Made by a program: the position numbers and the translations under genes
Shown here: positions 1 through 8,528 of the stretch, in pieces
Layout: every line of letters begins with the position of its first letter
Position numbering within the stretch: position 1 is the first letter of the stretch
DNA from: Azospirillum ramasamyi
GTDB taxonomy: Bacteria; Pseudomonadota; Alphaproteobacteria; Azospirillales; Azospirillaceae
DNA: 64,000 nucleotides
Assembly: GCF_003233655.1 (NCBI RefSeq)
Contig: NZ_CP029829.1
Location: forward strand, 1-64,000
Reading direction: 5' to 3'
The notes under the pieces: model-generated
Databases searched by the model: none
The model's input: the letters and a program-made list of their open reading frames with translations, nothing else
Told to the model about the DNA's origin: nothing

Positions 1-659
1 TAGGTGCCGTTGCCGCCAGCGAGGAAGGTGCCGACCGGGTCGATGCGGTTGACATCGGCGTTGCTGCTGTCGTTACGCGGGGTGTAGCTGGCGCCCAGCT
101 GCAGACCGGCGAAACGCGGCGAGAAGTAGACGATCTTGGTGGAGTTGCCATCGGGGTTCAGCGACGGCCAAATGATGCTGTTGCCGGTGACGACGTTGGC
201 CGGGCCGTTGCCAGCGATGTTGGTGTTCGGGCCGAACCAGTTCTGGACCTGATCGACCAGGCCGAGCGGCAGGTAGTCGGTCGGGGCCGAGACGTAGGTC
301 TCGTCGTTGAACGAGTTGGTCACGCCCAGGCGGACCTGGCCGAAGGTGCCCTGCGCGAAGATGTAGGCGCGGTCGGCATCGACGTTGCGGGCGTTGCCGG
401 CACCGGCATTCGCACGGAAGCGCAGACGGGCACCGTACTCCAGGCCGTTGTCGGCCTTGGCGGACGGGATGATGTTGATGCGCATACGGTTGCGGAATTC
501 GGTCGAACGCAGGCCGGAGTCCAGATCCTGATCGACGTAGCCGGCTTCGAAGTAGGCGTCGCCGCCCAGCTTGACTTCGAACTTGGCCTGGGCGTTGGCG
601 GCGCCAGCGCCGAGGGCGAGAGCGGCGGCGGCAGCGCCGGCCAGCAGATAACGGTTCAT
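1..659 (-). CDS. Gram-negative porin, N-terminal part (runs off the window)
   Basis: Reading the minus strand from the ATG at 659 gives MNRYLLAGAAAAALALGAGA..., a classic Sec signal peptide ending near ANA-QA, followed by a mature start (KFEVKLGGDAYFEAGYV) rich in alternating hydrophobic and aromatic residues. Later segments such as RMRINIIPSA and LEYGARLRFRA look like successive porin beta-strands. The frame stays open to base 1, so about 219 residues of a usually 350-450-residue outer-membrane channel are present. A strong ribosome site (GGAGG) lies 9 bases before the start. It is transcribed away from the lipoprotein gene at 994. The porin fold is well supported; the solute is unknown. Confidence 0.88.
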   Translation of the reverse strand, partial: MNRYLLAGAAAAALALGAGAANAQAKFEVKLGGDAYFEAGYVDQDLDSGLRSTEFRNRMRINIIPSAKADNGLEYGARLRFRANAGAGNARNVDADRAYIFAQGTFGQVRLGVTNSFNDETYVSAPTDYLPLGLVDQVQNWFGPNTNIAGNGPANVVTGNSIIWPSLNPDGNSTKIVYFSPRFAGLQLGASYTPRNDSSNADVNRIDPVGTFLAGGNGT

Positions 660-993
660 GATTGTTGCCTCCATCCTGGCAGCAGATGTTTCAGCCTGGT
701 TGACGTCCTGGCTGAGACTTTCGTACGCACCCCCGCCCTTGCCAGCAAGCGGCAAATCTCCGCGATTGCTGCATTGGGGGGACAGTGTGTCGCACGGAGC
801 ACACTAAGAAGAGGGCTCCGGCCCGTCCGCCACAGAGGAGCGGGGCGGGGGCGGACTGTTGTCGTCCTGTTGTGGCGGGGCGGGGCAAAGACGCATCCGC
901 TGTTGCGTGGGGCCGTCCACTTATGGTCTGTTCACCGGCATTCCGCGCGTGACTCGCGCGCGGCAACCCCTTTTCTGAACCGGGTTCCCGACC
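660..993. other. Divergent intergenic region, porin / DUF3576 lipoprotein
   Basis: This 334-bp non-coding gap must hold the promoters of two divergent envelope genes. Apart from the porin ribosome site I see no convincing -35/-10 pair, hairpin or repeat. Long open frames crossing it on both strands are high-GC shadows. Confidence 0.5.
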
Positions 994-1533
994 ATGCGCC
1001 GTTCGACCGCCCTTCGCCTTGTCCCTGTACTGCTCGCGGCTTCCGTCTCGATCGCCGGCTGCGCAAGCTGGGGCGGCAAGACCGAAACCGTCGAAGAGCA
1101 GATGAAGAACAAGGACTACAAGTTCGGCAGCCTGCTCGGCACCGACGGCGGCCTGAACCTGTTCGGCAAGAACAAGCGCGGCGGCGACCAGGACAGCGCC
1201 GGCGGCATCGGCGTCAACAGCTTCCTGTGGCGCGCCTCGCTCGATACGCTCTCCTTCATGCCGATCGCCTCGGCCGACCCGTTCGGCGGCGTGATCCTGA
1301 CCGACTGGTACACCCCGCCCGATTCGCCGGGCGAGCGGTTCAAGGTCAACCTCTACATCATGGACCGTCAGCTGCGCGCCGACGGCGTCCGGGTTTCGGT
1401 GTTCAAGCAGCAGCGGACGGGCAACGACTGGCGCGACATCAACGTCGGTCCGGAGACCGCCAGCCAGCTGGAGGATGCGGTGCTGACCCGCGCCCGGCAG
1501 CTTCGCGTGTCGCAGAACGCCGCCGCCCGCTGA
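994..1533 (+). CDS. DUF3576 family lipoprotein
   Basis: Codes for 179 residues. An N-terminal signal (MRRSTALRLVPVLLAASVSIAGC) ends in a lipobox with the lipidated Cys at about residue 23, so the protein should be a periplasmic or outer-membrane lipoprotein. The body (GIGVNSFLWRASLDTLSFMP...DPFGGVILTDWY) matches the DUF3576 family as I know it from alphaproteobacteria, where it sits just upstream of leuS, as here. Molecular function is unknown; the link with lptE two genes on suggests an envelope role, which is inference. The ATG at 994 gives the complete signal peptide. Confidence 0.85.
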   Translation: MRRSTALRLVPVLLAASVSIAGCASWGGKTETVEEQMKNKDYKFGSLLGTDGGLNLFGKNKRGGDQDSAGGIGVNSFLWRASLDTLSFMPIASADPFGGVILTDWYTPPDSPGERFKVNLYIMDRQLRADGVRVSVFKQQRTGNDWRDINVGPETASQLEDAVLTRARQLRVSQNAAAR

Positions 1534-1638
1534 CGCGGCGGCCGGCCTGAGGCGGTCCCCCGGTCCAATTCCCTGGTCCGGTCCGCCTGTCGGCCAAGTC
1601 TTCGAGCATCTGGTACAACGGAAAACGGCGTCGCGCTC

Positions 1639-4209
1639 ATGTCGCGTTATAATGTCAAGGAAACCGAGGCGAAGTGGCAGGGCGTGTGGGACGGCAAGGG
1701 CTGTTTCACCGCTCGCGAGGACGCCTCCCGGCCCAAATACTATGTGCTGGAGATGTTCCCCTATCCGTCGGGGCGCATCCACATGGGCCACGTCCGCAAC
1801 TACACCATCGGCGACGTGATCGCGCGCTTCAAGCGGGCCAAGGGCTTCAATGTCCTGCACCCGATGGGCTGGGACGCCTTCGGCCTGCCGGCCGAGAATG
1901 CCGCGCTGGAGAAGAAGGTCCATCCCGCCGCCTGGACGCGCGAGAACATCGCGACCATGCGCGGGCAGCTGAAGACGATGGGCCTGTCCATCGACTGGGA
2001 CCGCGAGATCGCCACCTGCGACGTGGAGTATTACCGCCACGAGCAGAAGATGTTCCTGGATTTCCTGAAGGCCGGTCTGGCCTATCGCAAGGAATCCTGG
2101 GTGAACTGGGACCCGGTGGACAACACCGTTCTCGCCAACGAGCAGGTGATCGACGGCCGCGGCTGGCGCACCGGAGCGCTGGTGGAAAAGCGCAAGCTGT
2201 CGCAGTGGTTCCTGAAGATCACCGCCTATGCCGAAGACCTGCTGAAGGGCCTGGAGACGCTGGACCGCTGGCCCGAGCGCGTCCGCATCATGCAGGAGAA
2301 CTGGATCGGCAAGTCCACCGGCGTCCGTTTCCGCTTCCACATCAAGGGGCGCGAGGACGAGCTGGAGGTCTTCACCACCCGGCCCGACACGCTGTTCGGC
2401 GCCTCCTTCGCCGCGATCTCCCCGAATCACCCGCTGGCGGCCGAACTGGCCGCGTCCAACCCGGAACTGGCCGAGTTCATCGCCGAGTGCAACCGGCTCG
2501 GCACCAGCGAGGAAGCGATCGAGACGGCGGAGAAGCGCGGCTTCGACACCGGCCTGAAGGTCGTGCACCCCTTCGATCCGTCGTGGGAGCTGCCGGTCTA
2601 CGTCGCCAACTTCGTGCTGATGGAATACGGCACGGGCGCGATCTTCGCCTGCCCGGCGCATGACCAGCGCGACCTGGATTTCGCCCGCAAATACGGCCTG
2701 CCGGTCCGCCCGGTGGTGATCCCGGCCGATGCCGATCCGGCCGCGTTCGATGTCGGGACCGAGGCCTACACAGGCCCCGGCGTTTTGCGGAACTCCGCCT
2801 TCCTCGACGGACTCGACACCGAGTCGGCGAAGGAGGAGGCCGGCAAGCGGCTGGAGGCGGCGGGCCAGGGCGAGCGCACCACCCAGTACCGTCTGCGCGA
2901 CTGGGGTGTGTCGCGCCAGCGCTATTGGGGCTGTCCGATCCCGGTCATCCATTGCGACTCTTGCGGCATCGTCCCGGTTCCGGACGACCAGCTGCCGGTC
3001 GTGCTGCCGGAGGACGTGACCTTCGACAAGCCCGGCAACCCGCTGGCCCACCACCCGACCTGGAAGCACACCAGCTGCCCGGCCTGCGGCAAGCCGGCGC
3101 TGCGCGAGACGGATACCTTCGACACCTTCATCGAGTCGTCCTGGTATTTCGCCCGCTTCTGCTCGCCGAAGACCGAGGATGCGGCCTTCACCCGCGAGTC
3201 GGTCGATTACTGGCTGGGCGTCGACCAGTATATCGGCGGCATCGAGCATGCGGTCCTGCACCTGCTCTACAGCCGCTTCTGGACGCGCGCGCTGAAGACC
3301 TGCGGCTACCTGGACCTGGACGAGCCGTTCACCGGCCTGTTCACCCAGGGCATGGTCAACCATGAGACCTACAAGGACGCCGGCACCGGCGCCTGGCTGG
3401 CCCCGACCGACCTGACCAGGAACGACAAGGGCGAATGGGTCCGGGCCGACACCGGCGCGCCGGTCAATGTCGGCCGCGTCGAGAAGATGTCGAAGTCCAA
3501 GAAGAACGTGGTGGACCCGGCGCACATCATCGGCACCTACGGCGCCGACGCCGCCCGCCTGTTCATGCTGTCGGACAGCCCGCCGGAACGCGACCTGGAA
3601 TGGACCGAGGCCGGCATCGACGGCGCCTGGCGCTACATCAACCGCCTGTGGCGGATGGTGACCGAGGCGCCGGTGGAACTGCCGGCCGCCGGCACGCCCA
3701 AGCCCGAGTCGTTCGGGCCGAAGGCCGAGGCGGCCCGCCGTCTGATCCACAAGACCATCGCCGGCGTGTCGGAGGATCTCGACAAGTTCCGCTTCAACAA
3801 GGCGGTCGCCCGCGTCCGCGAACTGTCCAACGCGCTGGGCGAGCTGGACGGCAAGGGCGAGGGCGAGGCCTGGGTTCTGCGCGAGGGCTTCGAGTCGCTG
3901 GTCCGCCTCGCCGGCCCGATGATGCCCCACCTGGGCGAGGAGCTCTGGGCACAGCTGGGTCACACCACGCTGCTGGCCGACCAGCCCTGGCCGGAGGCCG
4001 ACCCCGCCCTGGTGGTGGAGGACAGCGTCAAGGTCGCGGTCCAGGTCAACGGCAAGCTGCGGGCCACGCTGGAGCTGCCGCGCGACATGGACAAGGATGC
4101 GGCGGAGCAGGCGGCGCTTGCCGATGCCAACGTCCTGCGCGCCATGGATGGCAAGCCGGCCCGCAAGGTCATCGTCGTCCCGAACCGGGTGATCAATGTC
4201 GTCGTCTGA
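1639..4209 (+). CDS. leuS: Leucyl-tRNA synthetase
   Basis: An 856-residue class I aminoacyl-tRNA synthetase that charges tRNA-Leu in the cytoplasm. The HIGH-type motif HMGH is at residues 48-51 and KMSKS at 616-620. A zinc-binding insert has Cys pairs at about 439/442 and 480/483. Between these lies the CP1 editing domain, recognisable from [10 protein letters not shown] and [15 protein letters not shown], and the C-terminal anticodon-binding part ends with the beta domain ([16 protein letters not shown]). Length is normal for bacterial LeuRS. The stop codon lies inside lptE (14-base overlap), implying one transcript with lptE and holA. Confidence 0.98.
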   Translation: MSRYNVKETEAKWQGVWDGKGCFTAREDASRPKYYVLEMFPYPSGRIHMGHVRNYTIGDVIARFKRAKGFNVLHPMGWDAFGLPAENAALEKKVHPAAWTRENIATMRGQLKTMGLSIDWDREIATCDVEYYRHEQKMFLDFLKAGLAYRKESWVNWDPVDNTVLANEQVIDGRGWRTGALVEKRKLSQWFLKITAYAEDLLKGLETLDRWPERVRIMQENWIGKSTGVRFRFHIKGREDELEVFTTRPDTLFGASFAAISPNHPLAAELAASNPELAEFIAECNRLGTSEEAIETAEKRGFDTGLKVVHPFDPSWELPVYVANFVLMEYGTGAIFACPAHDQRDLDFARKYGLPVRPVVIPADADPAAFDVGTEAYTGPGVLRNSAFLDGLDTESAKEEAGKRLEAAGQGERTTQYRLRDWGVSRQRYWGCPIPVIHCDSCGIVPVPDDQLPVVLPEDVTFDKPGNPLAHHPTWKHTSCPACGKPALRETDTFDTFIESSWYFARFCSPKTEDAAFTRESVDYWLGVDQYIGGIEHAVLHLLYSRFWTRALKTCGYLDLDEPFTGLFTQGMVNHETYKDAGTGAWLAPTDLTRNDKGEWVRADTGAPVNVGRVEKMSKSKKNVVDPAHIIGTYGADAARLFMLSDSPPERDLEWTEAGIDGAWRYINRLWRMVTEAPVELPAAGTPKPESFGPKAEAARRLIHKTIAGVSEDLDKFRFNKAVARVRELSNALGELDGKGEGEAWVLREGFESLVRLAGPMMPHLGEELWAQLGHTTLLADQPWPEADPALVVEDSVKVAVQVNGKLRATLELPRDMDKDAAEQAALADANVLRAMDGKPARKVIVVPNRVINVVV

Positions 4210-4768
4210 TCTCGGACAGTTCAGCCGGAGCCCGCTGCGACGGCCCCCGTTCCGTCAGGGTTTGACGCGGGGGCTGTTCGCCCTCGCGCTCGGCCTGTCC
4301 GCCATGTCCCTGTCGGGCTGCGGTTTCCAGCCGCTCTATGGCGGCAAGGGCGTCGGGGCCGAGGCGGCCAGCCGGCTGATGGAGGTCGACATCGCGTCGA
4401 TCCCCAACCGGGAAGGGCAGAAGCTCCGCAACCTGCTGATCGACAACTTCTATCCGTCGGAGCGGCCGAGCAATCCGCGCTACCTGCTGAATGTGGGGCT
4501 GTCGGCGTCGGAGCAGAAGCTGGCCCTGCAGAAGGATGCCACCGCGGTGCGCGCCCAGCTGCTGGTCAACGCGCCCTACTGGCTGACCGACACCCGGACG
4601 GGGCAGGTGGTGTTCCAGTCCAGCTCGCGGTCCATGATCAGCTACAACACGCTGGAGCAGCATTACGCCGCCATCGTGACGGTGCAGAACGCCTATGACC
4701 GGGCGCTGGAGGACATCTCCAACGACATCACAACCCGCGTCGCCATGTATCTCGGCCGCGGTTCCTGA
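4196..4768 (+). CDS. lptE: LPS-assembly lipoprotein LptE
   Basis: Codes for 190 residues. A basic N-terminus and hydrophobic stretch end in the lipobox LSGC with Cys at residue 42, directly followed by GFQPLYGG, a hallmark of LptE (RlpB). LptE is the outer-membrane lipoprotein that plugs the LptD barrel and helps insert lipopolysaccharide. The start overlaps the last 14 bases of leuS and holA follows after 18 bases; leuS-lptE-holA is a conserved proteobacterial order. The N-terminus before the signal helix is longer than usual (about 24 residues), so a later start is possible. Confidence 0.92.
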   Translation: MSSSDLGQFSRSPLRRPPFRQGLTRGLFALALGLSAMSLSGCGFQPLYGGKGVGAEAASRLMEVDIASIPNREGQKLRNLLIDNFYPSERPSNPRYLLNVGLSASEQKLALQKDATAVRAQLLVNAPYWLTDTRTGQVVFQSSSRSMISYNTLEQHYAAIVTVQNAYDRALEDISNDITTRVAMYLGRGS

Positions 4769-4786
4769 CCGGCGGGAGGTGTTCGG

Positions 4787-5812
4787 GTGAAGCTTCAACC
4801 CAAGGCGATCGACGGTTTCCTGCGCAGCCCGGACCCCAAGGTCCGGGCGGTGCTGCTTTATGGCCCCGATTCGGGCCTCGTGCGCGACCGTGCCCAGACG
4901 CTGGGCAAGACGGTGGTGCCGGACCTGTCCGATCCCTTCCGTGTCGCCGAATTCCTGGGCCGCGCGCTGGCCGACGATCCGGCGCGGCTGGCCGACGAGG
5001 CCGCGGCGATCTCCTTCACCGGCGGCCGGCGCCTGATCCGCGTCCGCGACGCCGAGGACAACAGCACCTCCGCCTTCGCCGCCTTTCTGGAAAACCTGCC
5101 GCCGGGCGACAGCCTGGTGGTCGTCGAGTCGGGCGACCTGTCGGCCCGCTCCAAGCTGCGGCTTCTGTTCGAAGGCGCCGACGCCGCCGCCGCCATTCCC
5201 TGCTATGTGGAGGAGGAGGCGTCGCTCGGCCGGGTCATCGCCGACATCCTGCACGGACACGGCCTGACCGCCGATCCCGACGCGCTCGCTTTCCTGGCCG
5301 CCAACCTCGTCGGCGACCGCATGGTCGCCCGCGGCGAGGCGGAGAAGCTGGCGCTCTATATGGGCGACGCGAAGCGCGTGCGGCTGGAGGACGCCCAGGC
5401 CTGCATCGGCGACAGCGCCGCCCTGTCGATGGACGAACCGGTGTGGGCGGCGGCGGAGGGCGACTTCGCCACGCTTGACCGCTCGCTGGCGCGGCTGTTC
5501 GCCGAGGGCACCTCGCCGGTGCCGATCCTGCGCGGCGCCCAGCGCCATTTCCAACGCCTGCAGTTGCTTTGCGCCCAGGTCGCCGCCGGCAAGTCGCCGG
5601 AGGCCGCCGTCGAGTCGCTGCGTCCGCCGGTCTTCTTCAAGCTGAAGACCCGGCTGGTCAGGCAGGCCCGGCACTGGTCGCCCGGCCATGTCCGCCAGGC
5701 GCTGGAGCGGCTGGTCGACGCCGAAGCCGATTGCAAGCGCACCAACATGCCGGACGAGACCCTGTGCGCCCGCGTGCTGTTCCAGCTCGCCTCGCTGGGG
5801 GCACGGCGCTGA
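4787..5812 (+). CDS. holA: DNA polymerase III, delta subunit
   Basis: Codes for 341 residues, normal for HolA, the clamp-loader subunit that opens the beta sliding clamp. The N-terminal region (AVLLYGPDSGLVRDRA) and the middle segment (LVGDRMVARGEAEKLALYMGD) are typical of the delta-subunit AAA-like fold, followed by a helical collar domain. I chose the GTG at 4787 because a strong ribosome site (GGGAGG) lies about 7 bases upstream and no better start is near. Last gene of the leuS-lptE-holA unit. Confidence 0.94.
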   Translation: MKLQPKAIDGFLRSPDPKVRAVLLYGPDSGLVRDRAQTLGKTVVPDLSDPFRVAEFLGRALADDPARLADEAAAISFTGGRRLIRVRDAEDNSTSAFAAFLENLPPGDSLVVVESGDLSARSKLRLLFEGADAAAAIPCYVEEEASLGRVIADILHGHGLTADPDALAFLAANLVGDRMVARGEAEKLALYMGDAKRVRLEDAQACIGDSAALSMDEPVWAAAEGDFATLDRSLARLFAEGTSPVPILRGAQRHFQRLQLLCAQVAAGKSPEAAVESLRPPVFFKLKTRLVRQARHWSPGHVRQALERLVDAEADCKRTNMPDETLCARVLFQLASLGARR

Positions 5813-5824
5813 AAGGGCGCTGAC

Positions 5825-5852
5825 TTGACCATTGGAGCCGGCGCGCTATTTC
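5825..5852 (+). promoter_or_regulatory. Sigma-70-like promoter placing +1 at the tspO start codon
   Basis: TTGACC at 5825-5830 and TATTTC at 5847-5852 are separated by 16 bases. The -10 box ends 7 bases before the ATG at 5860, so transcription should begin at or next to the start codon. No Shine-Dalgarno sequence is present at normal distance, in line with a leaderless mRNA. This is a sequence prediction only. Confidence 0.5.
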
Positions 5853-5859
5853 GCGGGGC

Positions 5860-6387
5860 ATGAGCGACGCCACATACACCGCGCCACCGCCCGCCCCCTT
5901 CCGGGTTCGCTGGTGGCAACCCCTGCTGTTCTGGGTCATCGTCAACGCCTGGGGCTTCGTCGAGCGTGGCGGCGAACCCTTCGCCGGGCATCAGCCGTCG
6001 CCGCTGCAGCCGCCGGGCTGGGCGTTTCCGGTGATGTGGTTCACGTTGAACGTCTTCCAGATCTGGGGTGATATCCGCCTGCTGGACCCGGCGCGGCGAA
6101 TCCGCGACCGCGGCCTGCTGATCGGGCTCCAGGCGGTGACCTGGGTGATCTACGCCACCTTCAGCCTTGTCTATTTCACGCTGGGCAGCTCGATCCTCGC
6201 CGCGGTCTGGACGGTGACCTTCTTCGTCCTCACCTCCATCTGCATCGCGCTGGTGGCGCGGGACGACCGCAGCATCGCGCTGATCTGGACGCCGCTGATT
6301 CTGTGGACCAGCTTCGCGTCGGTGGTCGGCATCCACAACGCCCTGATCAACCCCGATCCGCTGTTCGGCACGCCGGCCCTGTGGTGA
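5860..6387 (+). CDS. tspO: TspO/MBR family membrane protein
   Basis: A 175-residue polytopic inner-membrane protein with about five hydrophobic helices. The signature PPGWAFPVMWFTLNVFQIWG matches the TspO/MBR motif (P-x-W-x-F-P...W..N...G). Bacterial TspO proteins bind porphyrins and related tetrapyrroles and modulate stress or pigment regulation; that is family knowledge. The C-terminal half is less typical, with an ALIWTPLILW helix and an Asn-rich IHNALIN segment. Its start lies just after a promoter-like sequence, separate from holA. Confidence 0.8.
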   Translation: MSDATYTAPPPAPFRVRWWQPLLFWVIVNAWGFVERGGEPFAGHQPSPLQPPGWAFPVMWFTLNVFQIWGDIRLLDPARRIRDRGLLIGLQAVTWVIYATFSLVYFTLGSSILAAVWTVTFFVLTSICIALVARDDRSIALIWTPLILWTSFASVVGIHNALINPDPLFGTPALW

Positions 6388-6397
6388 GGCCGCCGCC

Positions 6398-7435
6398 TCA
6401 GCCCCGATAGCCGTGGACCCGGCCGGTGAAGTCGGTCACTTCATAGCATCCGTCGCCCTTGTCTTCGATCCAGGCCCGGGCGGCGGGGGCCTTGCCGTGG
6501 CCGCCGGGGATGTCGAGGACATAGGTGGGCTGGCACAGGCCCGACAACCGCCCGCGCAGGCCGGTCACCAGCGCCTGCCCCTCGGCCAGGGTCGGGCGGA
6601 AATGGCTGGTTCCGGCGGCAAGGTCGGGATGATGCAGGTAATAGGGCTTCACCCGGTTGCGCACCATGCCGCGGAACAGGGCCTCCAGCGCCGCATGGCT
6701 GTCGTTGATGCCCTTCAGCAGCACGGTCTGACCGACCAGCGGGATGCCGGCCTCCACCAGCCGGGCAAGCGCCTCCCGCACCGGCGGGGTCAGTTCGTCG
6801 GCGTGGTTGATGTGGACGGCGACCCAGGTGGCGAGGCCGGGAGCGGTCAGCGCCTTGACCAGTTCCGGCGTGACCCGGCCGGGATCGGCGGCGGGGATGC
6901 GGCTGTGCAGGCGCACCACCCCGACATGGGGCATGGCCGACAGCGCCTGGACGATCCCGCGCAGCCGGCGGGGCGACAGCAGCAGGGGGTCGCCGCCGGT
7001 GATGACGACCTCCCACACCTCCTCATGGTCGCGGATATAGGCCAGCGCGGCGTCCAACTCGTCGGCGGTCAGGGCCTCGCCGCCCGGACCGACCATCTCG
7101 CGGCGGAAGCAGAAGCGGCAATAGACCGCGCAGGCATGCAGCGGCTTCAGCAGCACCCGGTCGGGATAGCGGTGGACGATGCCCTTCACCGGGCTGCGCG
7201 CCACGTCGCCGATGGGGTCTTCCAGCTCTTCCGGCGTGCTGTACCCCTCGGCGGGGGAGGGGACGTACTGGGCATAGAGCGGATCCTGCGGATCCGTGCG
7301 TCCGGCCAGCGTCTCGCGCAGGTACGGGGTCAGCGCCACGGCGTAGCGGTCGGCGACCGTACGCACGGCGTCGCCCGCCTCCGGCGTCATCAGCCCGGCG
7401 GCCACCAGATCGGAAACGCTGTGCAGGGCCTTCAT
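6398..7435 (-). CDS. Radical-SAM lysine 2,3-aminomutase family protein (KamA/EpmB-like)
   Basis: Codes for 345 residues. The radical-SAM cluster motif CxxxCxxC is at Cys102, Cys106 and Cys109 (HACAVYCRFCFRREM). GGDPLLL and a C-terminal PGGHGK segment supply SAM-binding and the PLP-Lys (about residue 318). The family isomerises L-lysine to beta-lysine; the short EpmB members act on the way to beta-lysylation of elongation factor P. Length and the RIPAADPGRVTPELV motif favour EpmB-like. No efp or epmA gene is nearby, so the EF-P assignment is inference. It is divergent from the phosphodiesterase at 7502. Confidence 0.85.
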   Translation of the reverse strand: MKALHSVSDLVAAGLMTPEAGDAVRTVADRYAVALTPYLRETLAGRTDPQDPLYAQYVPSPAEGYSTPEELEDPIGDVARSPVKGIVHRYPDRVLLKPLHACAVYCRFCFRREMVGPGGEALTADELDAALAYIRDHEEVWEVVITGGDPLLLSPRRLRGIVQALSAMPHVGVVRLHSRIPAADPGRVTPELVKALTAPGLATWVAVHINHADELTPPVREALARLVEAGIPLVGQTVLLKGINDSHAALEALFRGMVRNRVKPYYLHHPDLAAGTSHFRPTLAEGQALVTGLRGRLSGLCQPTYVLDIPGGHGKAPAARAWIEDKGDGCYEVTDFTGRVHGYRG

Positions 7436-7501
7436 CGCTCTTTCCCGCCTCGACGGAATGGGTCATGTAGGAAAGCGACCGCTCTTACTCCTGCGAGACC
7501 C

Positions 7502-8245
7502 ATGCTGTCGACTCTTCCCCGCCTGATCGGCCATCGCGGCGCCAAGGAAAATGCGCCGGAAAACACGCTCGCCTCGATTCGGGAGGCCGCCCGCCAGGGC
7601 GCCCGCTGGGTGGAGGTGGATGTCATGCTGACCCGCGACCAGCGTCCGGTGCTGATCCATGACGACACGCTGGACCGCACCACCACCGGCACCGGCCCGG
7701 TGCCGCTCATGGCTCTGGCGGAGCTGCGGCGGCTCGACGCCGGACGCTGGTTCGATGCCGGTTTCGTCGGAGAGCAGGTGCCGACGCTGGAAGAGGCGGC
7801 GGCGTTGATCCACGACCTCGGCCTCGGCCTGAACCTGGAGATCAAGCCCTATCCGGGGCAGGAGGAGATCACCGCGGAGGTGGCGCTGAACACCCTGCGT
7901 CCGCTCTGGCCGGCCGGCCGGCCGCTTCTGCTGTCCAGTTTCGAGGTGCCCTGCCTGGAGGTAGCGCAGCGTTTGTGGCCGGAAATCCCGCGCGGCTACC
8001 TGCTGTGGGATCCGCCGGCCGACTGGGCGGCCATCGCCGACCGCATCGGAGCGGCGACCCTGAATGTCGATCAGGAACGCCAGACGGCCGACAGCGTGGC
8101 GGAATACCGCGCCACCGGACGGCCGGTGCTGAGCTATACCGTCAACGATGCCGACCGGGCGCGAACGCTGTTCGGCTGGGGGGTGTCGGCGGTCTTCACC
8201 GACGCACCGGGCCGGCTGGCGCGGGAGTTGGGGCCGGATGCCTGA
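7502..8245 (+). CDS. ugpQ: Glycerophosphodiester phosphodiesterase
   Basis: A 247-residue GDPD-family TIM barrel. Catalytic landmarks are visible: GHRGAKENAPENT with His11 and Arg12, the metal ligands Glu38 and Asp40 (WVEVDV), and the second histidine at 53 (LIHDDTLDRTT). It hydrolyses glycerophosphodiesters to glycerol 3-phosphate and an alcohol. There is no signal peptide, as in the cytosolic UgpQ type. The chosen ATG puts the catalytic motif ten residues from the N-terminus, as in the family; an in-frame upstream extension would run through kamA antisense. The ugpQ name is by similarity only, since no ugp transporter is near. Confidence 0.87.
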   Translation: MLSTLPRLIGHRGAKENAPENTLASIREAARQGARWVEVDVMLTRDQRPVLIHDDTLDRTTTGTGPVPLMALAELRRLDAGRWFDAGFVGEQVPTLEEAAALIHDLGLGLNLEIKPYPGQEEITAEVALNTLRPLWPAGRPLLLSSFEVPCLEVAQRLWPEIPRGYLLWDPPADWAAIADRIGAATLNVDQERQTADSVAEYRATGRPVLSYTVNDADRARTLFGWGVSAVFTDAPGRLARELGPDA

Positions 8246-8528
8246 CGAGGCCTGTCATTCGGGCATGCCTTGCGGACATGCACGACGAAGGGCCGGAGGA
8301 GCGGTCGATACGGTGACGCTTCCGTTCGCAACTGCGGCAAATCGTGAACGTTTTTTGCGCGAAGGGCTGAATCCGCTCGTAGGGCGGGCCAAATCCTCAT
8401 ATATAGAACCGCATTGGCGATCCCGCCGGAACCCAAGCGGATTCCGGTGGAGCTTTTCGTCGTCTGGTTGTCCGCCGCTTTTGATCCGGCGTCCCGCAGG
8501 GCGCCATGTTCGGTCTTTGGAGGGTTCG

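Noticed and set aside
691-3963. Minus-strand open frame of about 1090 codons over the leuS region
   Set aside because: High-GC antisense shadow of leuS and the DUF3576 gene: Arg/Gly/Ala/His-rich, no domain, no ribosome site.
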